Notes under the pieces: model-generated
What the model was told of the DNA's origin: nothing
The model's input: the letters and a program-made list of their open reading frames with translations, nothing else
The model's database searches: none
Translations under genes and position numbers: made by a program
NCBI RefSeq assembly: GCF_017565645.3
Contig: NZ_CP086136.1
Location: 8,725,501 to 8,789,500, forward strand
Direction of reading: 5' to 3'
DNA: 64,000 nt
From: Bradyrhizobium barranii subsp. barranii
Lineage (GTDB): Bacteria > Pseudomonadota > Alphaproteobacteria > Rhizobiales > Xanthobacteraceae
Shown here: positions 10,776-18,351 of the stretch, one piece after another
Position numbering within the stretch: position 1 is the first letter of the stretch
How the letters are laid out: each line of letters opens with the position of its first letter

Positions 10776-10969
10776 AACTATCAGGGTCAGTAGCTGACTA
10801 AGGTGCAAGACGTTGTGAGTCCAGCAGCATGCTGAGCGAGCACGTTCATTTAGGATGCCCACCAATTCCGGTAGGGAAACGTCGCGGTCCCGTCTTGGGC
10901 GATACTGAGCTAAAATGAGCATATTGAACCGTCTCAACGCGAAGAGATGCTCAAAATGCAAATGGCTAT
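10776..10969. other. Intergenic after IS66, no gene recognised
   Basis: About 190 bp with no convincing gene. It contains accaattccggtaggg near 10862, resembling the start of the dispersed intergenic repeats described elsewhere in this window. Confidence 0.4.
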
Positions 10970-11452
10970 TTGGACCGCACTCGCGTCTTCGCGGTGGGCG
11001 TCTTTGCGGTAGGCGCCTTCGGTTGGATGGTAAGGCCGTTTATGAGCCAGCCCGTCAGGCAGATGCTCAGGCCCATCCTCCACTTGAGACCCGACGCGAC
11101 TGCCTGGAAGCGCGGGCCTCCAATCATCAATAGTGAAGACGAGCTGATGGACGGGAGGCTGATACGGGCAATTGCGCGTGCAGAGGTCCGGACGCGCGAC
11201 CGTATCATCCGCCTGCTCGAAGCCGAGGTCCTCCTCGATGCCGGCATCCAGGCGCTTCGCCCTGAAGAACGGCTTCGCATCGTTGCGGCCGCGTGCCAAG
11301 CACAACTGGCCGATGCCGCCCTTAAGCTCCAGGAGCGCAGCGTGGTTGTGCTGGAGCGCCAAGCCACTGCATTGGTCGCATGTGCCCAGCAGCGAGGCCG
11401 CGGTTGGGCGTCAGCATTGCTGCCACGGTGCCGACTCAAGCGGCGCCGATGA
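10970..11452 (+). CDS. Hypothetical protein, helix-rich and basic
   Basis: 160 codons from a TTG, or 141 from the ATG at 11027 (MVRPFMSQPVRQMLRPILHL), which I find the more natural start. The body is Arg/Ala/Leu/Glu rich and predicted helical (RAIARAEVRTRDRIIRLLEA). I do not recognise a family. The sequence between the TTG and ATG could be a frameshifted remnant of an older start. Confidence 0.45.
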   Translation: MDRTRVFAVGVFAVGAFGWMVRPFMSQPVRQMLRPILHLRPDATAWKRGPPIINSEDELMDGRLIRAIARAEVRTRDRIIRLLEAEVLLDAGIQALRPEERLRIVAAACQAQLADAALKLQERSVVVLERQATALVACAQQRGRGWASALLPRCRLKRRR

Positions 11453-11733
11453 CGGTAAGTCTCGCTTTTTCATCCGTGTCGGAATTGGCTGCAAATCATT
11501 CACTTGCGCTGTCGATGATTGCGGGGACGACAACGATCGACATGAAGATACCGTGGATAGGTCTGGGTGCAAACACCACGACGAACGCAAGTCGGAAAGC
11601 AGACAAAGCCTACACAAACATGGTGCGAACTGTCGACTATTGCCTGGCACGAAGAATGCAGACCCCCGATATGCCTGGGGCGCCCTCCTTGGGCATGGCT
11701 ACCATCGCACGTTGAGGCCGTGGCTGGCCACGG
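11453..11733 (+). other. Possible small gene, weakly supported
   Basis: A plus-strand frame (11380-11715, best from the ATG at 11449, MTVSLAFSSVSELAANHSLA) is open here, but composition is ordinary, no motif is recognised and a comparable frame exists on the minus strand. Treat as uncertain. Confidence 0.25.
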
Positions 11734-11818
11734 AGGTTAGCGGACGTGACATCGATGGGGGACGGCGCCTGCTCGTGCGGGACACCGACAGGCACCTGCG
11801 TCACGTCGCCGCTAACTT
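11734..11818. repeat. Dispersed palindromic repeat, copy 1
   Basis: Begins aggttagcggacgtgac and ends gtcacgtcgccgctaactt, a near-perfect inverted repeat around about 50 bp. Related hairpins occur at 27369, 34393 and 44637. It lies between two genes on the same strand, preceded by a ggctggcc palindrome. Confidence 0.75.
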
Positions 11819-11899
11819 TTATCTCTCGCGAATGGCGTATTCGGCGGTTGGTCCACTTTATAAGTGACGTGTCGAAAACGAACAGATGGGCCCGGACTT

Positions 11900-12663
11900 A
11901 TGAAAGAAATGGTTGGACGACGAATGCTTTGGTTCCGTCCCCGCCTGTTGCTGGTCTGCTTGGCAGGGGCCATCACGTGCAAAAGTGTTCGTGCCGACGA
12001 CAATCCACTTGTCGACAAGGTCAAGTCGACGTGGCGAGCGCAAGACGGCGAGACAGTAGAACAAATTACTGCCAACGTCGCGAAGGTGGCGCACTTCGTC
12101 CCTCGAACGTGGGGCGTTGCCCGAGGAATTGATCAATCTGAATATGTCTTCCTTTCGTGGACTTGGCACCGCGGCCAGGTCACGCCGAACGGGACGATTA
12201 AGATTGCGTCGACGTATGCAAAGCCGATGGAATTGGGCTGGCGGGCCTTCGCGCTCTCATTGATTGCCGGTGAAGTCTCTGACGACGAAAAGGACGTGAA
12301 TCTTGGCTTTCTGCACGATCCGGCCAATTTCAACTTCGTGACGACCGCACAAGGCAAGCTGGGCAATCTCCTCGGGCACGGCCGTGCACGATCGTTGAAC
12401 CTGTTAGCGTGGATTACTTGCCGAAGGTTGACGAGAATCAGACCACGAAAGGTGATCTGTGGCTCGTGCTGCTTTTGATGAACTGCAATATATCCCAGGT
12501 CCCCGCTATTTTACCCGCAAGGGGGTCATCACCTTCGAGAAACGCGAGGGACAAGAGTGGGGAGCCGCAATCCTTCCTTGCCAAGCGTATCGCGACATTT
12601 CCCCCGGGCTCATGGTTTGATCACATTGAGCCGGATGAACGGGACGCGCTAGAAAGGGCGTGA
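11900..12663 (+). pseudogene. Exported protein relic resembling NfeC (nodulate formation efficiency C)
   Basis: ATG at 11900 gives a signal peptide (MLWFRPRLLLVCLAGAITCK, cleavage near VRA-D), then DNPLVDKVKSTWRAQDGETV and LGFLHDPANFNFVTTAQGKL. This pattern matches, from memory, Bradyrhizobium proteins annotated as nodulate formation efficiency C. The frame breaks near 12385 (similarity resumes with SVDYLPKVDENQTTKGDLWL), again near 12490 (PGPRYFTRKGVITFEKREGQ) and again near 12570 (SFLAKRIATFPPGSWFD). Nonfunctional. The family link needs a search; the secreted, broken nature is seen directly. Confidence 0.6.
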
Positions 12664-12733
12664 AGATGAACGCGGAGAACAATTTCGCGGCGCGGCTCAT
12701 CGACGCCGGTCGCCTGCCGGCAATAGCACGTAC

Positions 12734-12931
12734 ATGCGGTCACTGAAAGCTGACGTCTACGTCAATAAGGCGCTCAAGGAGCTTTGGCGAACCAGGTCGC
12801 CTGAAGAGGCAAAGAGGATTGCTGAGCGCTGGGTCTTGTGGGACCCAGAAAGGAAGGCCGTGGCCGCGCATGCCTCCGCTGGAAAACGTGATTCCGTTCC
12901 ATCGCCGGCACGGCACGGGTATCGGTTGTGA
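12734..12931 (+). CDS. Small hypothetical protein
   Basis: 65 codons, MRSLKADVYVNKALKELWRT onward, charged and probably helical in its first half. Its TGA overlaps the GTG of the next small gene (GTGA), which suggests coupling. No family recognised. Could be part of a decayed larger gene, because the frame is open upstream of the ATG. Confidence 0.35.
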   Translation: MRSLKADVYVNKALKELWRTRSPEEAKRIAERWVLWDPERKAVAAHASAGKRDSVPSPARHGYRL

Positions 12932-13152
12932 ATCGGCCGGTGACGCCATTGCATGCAATCCGGGACTGGTTCGCAAAGCAGGATGAAGAGGTGCAATGCG
13001 AGATCGCTGGCATGGCGGCGCTTTTGGTCTTCGAAGGTGCGGACCTTCTCGACCTCAGCAGCCGAGAGTGGTGTGACTGTCTTCGGAGGTGGCTGAGTGA
13101 GGCGGGATTGCCAGCCCATACGATCATCGGCCGCGCTTTGACGTTCCGGTAG
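12928..13152 (+). CDS. Small hypothetical protein next to the group II intron
   Basis: 74 codons from GTG, MNRPVTPLHAIRDWFAKQDE onward, with an acidic middle (LVFEGADLLDLSSREWCDCL). No family recognised. Its stop codon falls at the inferred 3' end of the group II intron, so its original C-terminus may have been changed by the intron insertion. Confidence 0.35.
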   Translation: MNRPVTPLHAIRDWFAKQDEEVQCEIAGMAALLVFEGADLLDLSSREWCDCLRRWLSEAGLPAHTIIGRALTFR

Positions 13153-13215
13153 GGTCGAAGACTGGCGCGCCGACAGGCCTCTCGACCGTGCCACGTTTCC
13201 AGTCCCCTCCACGTC

Positions 13216-13250
13216 GCACGCAGCATGCGGATTTCCCGCACTGCGCGCTC
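13216..13250 (-). ncRNA. Group II intron domain V
   Basis: Reads gagcgcgcagtgcgggaaat then ccgcatgctgcgtgc. The arms gcgcag/ctgcgt and tgcgg/ccgca pair around a GAAA-type loop with a two-base bulge, and the AGC triad lies at the base. This is the catalytic core hairpin and fixes the intron orientation. Confidence 0.7.
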
Positions 13251-13280
13251 CCATTTGCTTCACGCCAACGCTTATGGGAC

Positions 13281-14582
13281 CTATCCTGCTGGGGCGACTT
13301 TCGGCCCGTCGCGTCGCACTCTGTAGGCGTTGAACAGCCCGAGAGTGTCGTACAGCCACCGCCTATTCCATCGTTCCCAGCCGAAGCCCTTTCGTTTCTG
13401 AGCATGCGCCAGATGGCGCCTGACCTTCTTCTCCACCCAGTCTTTGATGAAGCTGAAGCACTCGCTGGAATGCCCCACCGCGAAGTAGTTCACCCACCCC
13501 CGGAGCATCGGATTGATCAAGTTTATCACTCGTTCAACCGGTTGCGACCGGTGTCGGCGGAACACCTCTTTGAGCGCCCGCACCAGTGCCGTCCGCTTTT
13601 TGAGCTTGGGCGTGTAATGCGGCCGCATCGCTCCGCTTAGTCCGCGGAAGTAGCGGAACTCAAAGCCCAGGAACCCAAAGCACTCACCGCGCTCAAGGTC
13701 CACTGTGCGGCTCTTTTCATCATTGATTTCCACCTGCAGCTTGGCGAACTCCTCCCGGAGTCGTTTGGTCACGGCTCCAATCAGCCAGTCATGACGCTTG
13801 TAGGCGTCGATCAAGACCACCAGGTCGTCAGCGAATCGCGCGTATTCGACGTAGGTGTACTTGCCGTTGCGGGTGACTTCCCGCGCTCGCTCCAGCATCC
13901 TGTCCACCTCATTGAGGTAGAGATTACTGAGCAAGGGCGAGATCACACCGCCCTGCGGAACGCCCTTCTTGCCTGAGGCTTTCAGCATCATCTTTAGGAG
14001 ATGCAGTATATGCGCGTCATCAACCCGCCGCGCCACTTTCTCCAACAGCCGGTCATGCCGGACATTGTCAAAGTAGGCCCGTAGGTCAATGTCGAGAATC
14101 CGCGTCTTCCGTTGGACTATCGCTTCAGCCACACGCTTGATGGCGCCATGTGCTGTCCGTTTGGGCCGATATCCATACGACCCCGGTTGAAAGTCAGCCT
14201 CGAACACAGGCTCGAGGATGAGCTTGAGCGCCCCTTGCACCACTCTGTCGCGGATCGCCGGAATCGAGAGGACACGGACTTTGCCCCCGTCCTTCGGTAT
14301 CTCCTGCCTCCGCGCGGGAAGTGGCTGGTAGGTGCGCCCGATCAGTTCGTCCCGTAACTGCTCAAGCAGAGCTTCCACGCCTTGCGTCTCAATGGCCTCG
14401 AAGGTGACACCGTCTATTCCCGGTGCTCCATCGTTCTCTTTGGCCATCTCATACGCAGCGCGCAGGGTCTCCATCTTGCAGACGTGGACGTATAGTCCCC
14501 AGAACCGCCAGGACGGTTCAGCCTTTGCCTTGACGTATATTCTCCGCCTCAGGTCCTGCAAATCAATGGACGCCTTTGTCAT
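13281..14582 (-). CDS. ltrA: Group II intron reverse transcriptase/maturase
   Basis: 433 residues from the ATG at 14582 (MTKASIDLQDLRRRIYVKAK). RT blocks are in order: GAPGIDGVTFEAI, RRQEIPKDGGKVRVLSIPAI, SYGYRPKRTAHGAI, DIDLRAYFDNVRHDRLLEKV, GVPQGGVISPLLSNLYL and the catalytic YARFADDLVVL. The maturase X domain (RGWVNYFAVGHSSECFSFIK) follows. No clear HNH endonuclease domain follows, as in introns that rely on nicked or replicating target DNA. The protein splices the intron RNA and reverse-transcribes it into new sites. Intact. Confidence 0.93.
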   Translation of the reverse strand: MTKASIDLQDLRRRIYVKAKAEPSWRFWGLYVHVCKMETLRAAYEMAKENDGAPGIDGVTFEAIETQGVEALLEQLRDELIGRTYQPLPARRQEIPKDGGKVRVLSIPAIRDRVVQGALKLILEPVFEADFQPGSYGYRPKRTAHGAIKRVAEAIVQRKTRILDIDLRAYFDNVRHDRLLEKVARRVDDAHILHLLKMMLKASGKKGVPQGGVISPLLSNLYLNEVDRMLERAREVTRNGKYTYVEYARFADDLVVLIDAYKRHDWLIGAVTKRLREEFAKLQVEINDEKSRTVDLERGECFGFLGFEFRYFRGLSGAMRPHYTPKLKKRTALVRALKEVFRRHRSQPVERVINLINPMLRGWVNYFAVGHSSECFSFIKDWVEKKVRRHLAHAQKRKGFGWERWNRRWLYDTLGLFNAYRVRRDGPKVAPAG

Positions 14583-15092
14583 CTCGTCCTTGCCTTCCCT
14601 ATGTTGGAGACATTGCAAATGGCAGGGTCCCTTGGCTCCACGGATATTACTCCGCTTCATTGCTACTCCGGACCCGGCCGCCACCCTCTCGTCTTCGGCC
14701 GACTTCCCGGTTTCGCCGGTTATACGGCCTACCTTGCTCCGACGATTTCGCGTCGGGACGAGGAGGGCTTCTCCAGTTGCTCAGCATGTCCTTGTCACCG
14801 TGCTGTCGCTTCCACCCCGCCGAGGTGAACATCCGTATCGGTCAGTCTTCAGTTGCTCATGCTGCCTTCGCCCTCCGGTTGAAGGCTCGGCCCTCGGGGA
14901 TACTCACTTTCGAGGCCACAACGCGTTCACTTTTATTACGGCCCGATGACTCGTAGCCTCCCCTGGGGAGACTTTGTCGATAGGCTTCAGAGTTTCAGTT
15001 TCCATCACCTCTGCTATCCAAACTACGGGGCTCTGACTTCTACCCCGGCAGGTTTGTCTCCTGCTGAACATGCCAGCCTTCGCTGGACACAC

Positions 15093-15904
15093 GACCGGTT
15101 TTGAGTATTTCGCGGAGAGCAGGTTCACCGAGTCGGGGTGGACGCGGTCCGAAACGACAGCTCTTAAAATTCTCGAAGATGCCAAGGACGTCCCGAACTC
15201 GGAAGCCGTGCGCCTTGCACCGATTGCCGAGAAAATGTTCGATACCCTGCCCGCTCGAAAGGGCCGTTGGATGGAGGTGCGGAAGTCCTGGATAGACCTG
15301 GCCAGTGCCAGCCTCACAGCCCCGGCTCTCAGGGTTTGGAGCGCCTCACAGATGAGATAGGAGGCAGCGCGGACCCTGATTGAGAAGTGCGGCGCCATCC
15401 CGAAAGACTTTAGCGAGGCGGCAAGGACCGGTACGTGCTTGCACTCGACCTCGATCCGGCCGCTGGCCAAGTACCTTGTAAGGTCGCCCTGAGCAACTTC
15501 GTGCTGCCGTATGATCGAGTTCGGCAAAAGCGACGACCGGCAGCAGCTCAATTTCCGTGTTGTCCAGTTGCTTTCCGTCTTGTCTGGTTGAAGACGGTGA
15601 TGGTTGGAAACCCGACATGACGATGCTCGCATTCCGTCTTCATGCAAGGCCCGCAATCAGTTCTTTGCGCGGCGCGCAGCCGCTGCTGGTATGACTTGGT
15701 CGATGCCAATCAACGCGGCGCTGTTGCTGCTTCTGGTCAGGCACCGGGCGGCGACTGCATGTGGCTGTATATTCCGGAGGGCTTGTGGCGCTTGCTGATT
15801 ATGCAGTCCCGGCAGTTTTGCTTCGCGATCATATTGTTTTGAACGCGCCGCCATCGGCGCGCCGATTGCATAGACATTCCGACTGCTACACGCCGGAGAA
15901 CTTT
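15093..15904 (+). pseudogene. Degenerate coding sequence, family unknown
   Basis: Plus-strand frames look protein-like but broken. 15100-15360 reads FAESRFTESGWTRSETTALK and KILEDAKDVPNSEAVRLAPI, then a frameshift near 15360 leads to ARTLIEKCGAIPKDFSEAAR and, after a stop, RMIEFGKSDDRQQLNFRVVQ. I do not recognise the product. The last 250 bp before the oleate hydratase gene hold no clear gene and must contain its promoter. Confidence 0.4.
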
Positions 15905-17524
15905 ATGTGCTCTGCTTCTCCCGTTTCCCGCCTTGATCCACCCAAGCAGGCGGCTCCTCGCAACGCCTATTTGGTCGGAACAGGCATCGCCGCCCTGGCC
16001 GCAGCGGCCTACCTCGTCAAGGAGGGCGGGCTATCGGGCCCGAATATCGTCCTGTTTGAGCAGATGGAGCAATTCGGCGGAAGCCTCGACGCACATGGCA
16101 ATCCGAAGGATGGATACGTCATGCGCGGCGGCCGCATGTTCGAGGAAAAGTTCAACTCCACCTACGACCTGTTGTCCTTCATTCCCTCGATTGCCGACCC
16201 GAGCAAATCGGCGAAGGACGAACTGATGGAGTTCCATCAGGAGTTCTTCTGGAACGACAAGGCGCGCCTGGTTTCGGGCGGTCAGATCGTCGACGTCTCC
16301 GATCTCGGTTTCAGTGAGAGAGATCGGCTCGACCTGATCGCGCTTTGTGCGGCTCCAGAATCGGTGCTCGACGTCAGGACGATCCAGGACTGGTTCGAAC
16401 CCCACTTTTTCCGCAGCAATTTCTGGTTCATCTGGTCCACGACCTTTGCTTTTGCGCCTTGGCACAGTGCGCTCGAGTTCAAGCGCTACTGTCTGCGCTT
16501 CCTGCATCTGTTCTCGACGATCGACACCATGGCGGGGATCTACCGCACGCAGTTCAACCAGTTCGACGCCATGGTCCGCCCGATCGTTGCATGGTTGAAG
16601 GCGCGGGGCGTGAGGCTCGAGATGGGGGCGGAAGTGACCGATATTGATGTTGGGATCGAAGGCGGTCAGAAGACCGCGACGCGGCTGCGGTATCGGCAGG
16701 GCGACGAGGACCGCGCCATCGATCTGGCTGAACGTGATCTTGTGTTCGTGACCAACGGGTCAATGACATCCGATACCAGCTACGGTTCGATGAACACGGT
16801 TCCGGTGCTGAATACGGAGCGAAACGGAGGTTCGTGGAGACTTTGGGAGCGTCTGGCTGCCAAGAGTCCAGACTTCGGGTGCCCCGCCGTCTTCGTTTCC
16901 AGGATCGACCAGTCCAAATGGGAATCGTTCACAGTGACGGCGGACGACTCGAGCTTCTTCGACCGGCTTGAAGCCTTCTCCGGCAGTCGAGCCGGCAAGG
17001 GCGGACTGGTAACAATCAAAGATTCTAATTGGCTCTTGACCGTCGTCCTTAATCGTCAACCGCACTTTTACCAGCAGCCAGAGAACGTCTGGGTCTGGTG
17101 GGGTTATGGGCTCTTCCCGGACAAACCGGGTAACTTCGTGCAAAAGCCCATGTCGGAGTGCACAGGGCGTGAAATTCTCATCGAGTTGCTTTCGCACCTG
17201 CGATTCACAGAGAGTATTCCGCACATTCTCGACACTTCGCGCGTCATAATGGCGATGATGCCTTACATTACCGCCCAGTTCATGCCGCGCGTGAGGACCG
17301 ATCGACCGAAGGTTATCCCGGAGGGATCGCGCAACCTCGCCTTCATCGGCCAGTTCTGCGAGATTCCCGACGACGTTGTTTTTACCGTCGAATATTCCGT
17401 GCGCGCGGCGCAGACCGCCGTTTTCGGCTTGCTCGACGTCCAGCGTCCGCTCTCACCCTTTTACAAGGGCCAGCATGATCCCCGCGTCCTCTTCGACGCC
17501 TGGAAGACGCTGCACCGACATTGA
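15905..17524 (+). CDS. ohyA1: Oleate hydratase, divergent subgroup (first gene of cassette)
   Basis: 539 residues from the ATG at 15905, preceded by ggag 7 bases upstream; the open frame further upstream lacks family similarity. Oleate hydratases (EC 4.2.1.53, formerly myosin-cross-reactive antigen) add water to the cis-9 double bond of unsaturated fatty acids using FAD as a structural cofactor. Visible: Rossmann loop AYLVGTGIAALAAAAYLVKE, then RGGRMFEEKF, the SNFWFIWSTTFAFAPWHSAL core, and C-terminal FIGQFCEIPDDVVFTVEYSV. The common RGGREME motif reads RGGRMFEE here, so the first acidic residue is Met; from memory some monomeric hydratases (for example from Rhodococcus) also have Met there. 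The SDR gene follows 30 bp downstream. Confidence 0.85.
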   Translation: MCSASPVSRLDPPKQAAPRNAYLVGTGIAALAAAAYLVKEGGLSGPNIVLFEQMEQFGGSLDAHGNPKDGYVMRGGRMFEEKFNSTYDLLSFIPSIADPSKSAKDELMEFHQEFFWNDKARLVSGGQIVDVSDLGFSERDRLDLIALCAAPESVLDVRTIQDWFEPHFFRSNFWFIWSTTFAFAPWHSALEFKRYCLRFLHLFSTIDTMAGIYRTQFNQFDAMVRPIVAWLKARGVRLEMGAEVTDIDVGIEGGQKTATRLRYRQGDEDRAIDLAERDLVFVTNGSMTSDTSYGSMNTVPVLNTERNGGSWRLWERLAAKSPDFGCPAVFVSRIDQSKWESFTVTADDSSFFDRLEAFSGSRAGKGGLVTIKDSNWLLTVVLNRQPHFYQQPENVWVWWGYGLFPDKPGNFVQKPMSECTGREILIELLSHLRFTESIPHILDTSRVIMAMMPYITAQFMPRVRTDRPKVIPEGSRNLAFIGQFCEIPDDVVFTVEYSVRAAQTAVFGLLDVQRPLSPFYKGQHDPRVLFDAWKTLHRH

Positions 17525-17554
17525 CCAACGGCACGAAGCAAGGATCATGGGATC

Positions 17555-18308
17555 GTGAACGACAAATTCATTCTGGTGACCGGCGGGGCTCGCGGGATGG
17601 GTGCGGCTTATGCGCGCCTGCTGGTGGCTGAGGGAGCCAAGGTCGTCATCACTGATATTCTTCATACAGAAGGAGAGGCTCTCGCGGCTCAACTTGGCGG
17701 ATCCACCGTCTATGTCCCTCAGGACGTTACCCAGCCGGAGCAGTGGGCCAAGGCGATCGCAAGCGCCGAGCGTCGCTTCGGCGCGCTCCACGGGCTGGTC
17801 AACAGCGCCGAGATCGCCCACATCGCCCCTATCGAGCAGTTCCCGCTCGATCAGTGGAACGAGACCCTTGCCGTCAATCTAACCGGTGTATTCCTCGGGC
17901 TGCAGGCAGCCCTGCCGGCCATCAGGCGGGCGGGCGGGCGGAGGCTCGATGGTCAACGTCTCGTCGGTCGAGGGGCTACGGGGCAGTGCCGGACTCCACG
18001 CCTATGTCGCTTCGAAGTTCGGCGTGCGGGGCATAACCAAGTCCGCTGCGCTGGAAGCCGCGGCCTCGGGAGTCCGCGTCAACTCGATCCATCCCGGCTT
18101 CATTGCTACCCCGATGACCGAGAGCTTGGAGTCCTCCCTTCTCCCCGTTCCGCTCGGGCGGGCAGCCGAGCCTCAGGAAGTATCCCAGGTAGTCTTGTTC
18201 CTATTCAGCGACGAGTCCAGCTACCTTACCGGTTCCGAGATCGTCATCGATGGCGGTCTGACGGTCGGCGTCCCGCGCAAATGCCTGGCGCCCGAGAACA
18301 TCTTTTGA
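17555..18308 (+). pseudogene. Short-chain dehydrogenase of the cassette, frameshifted
   Basis: GTG start at 17555. It has the NAD(P) loop VTGGARGMGAAYARLLVAEG, and after the break the active-site SSVEG and YVASKFGVRGITK, ending DGGLTVGVPRKCLAPENIF. At 17925-17940 the run of gggc units has one unit too many compared with the intact copy at 43.3 kb, shifting the frame after AIRRAGG. The usual NNAG motif is also changed to NSAE (intact copy: NNAG). So copy 1 of this gene is inactive while its two neighbours are open. Confidence 0.88.
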
Positions 18309-18351
18309 TGAGCCCAACCCGATTGTGCAATCCATCGGATAGAGTGTTGCG

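Larger units (their letters stand above)
13152..15092 (-). other. Group II intron (mobile ribozyme with RT/maturase)
   Basis: On the minus strand the element begins gtgtgtccagcgaaggctgg at 15092, matching the GUGYG 5' end of bacterial group II introns. It has about 500 nt of ribozyme sequence, then the RT gene, then domain V (13216-13250), and ends about 13152 after a second hairpin that fits domain VI. Length of about 1.9 kb is normal. Left and right flanks hold degenerate small frames on the other strand, so it sits in non-essential DNA. The 3' boundary is inferred. Confidence 0.75.

Noticed and set aside
14904..15656. 250-codon minus frame upstream of the intron RT
   Set aside because: It runs through ribozyme sequence and into flanking DNA; no similarity to a protein. 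The ribozyme explains the region.
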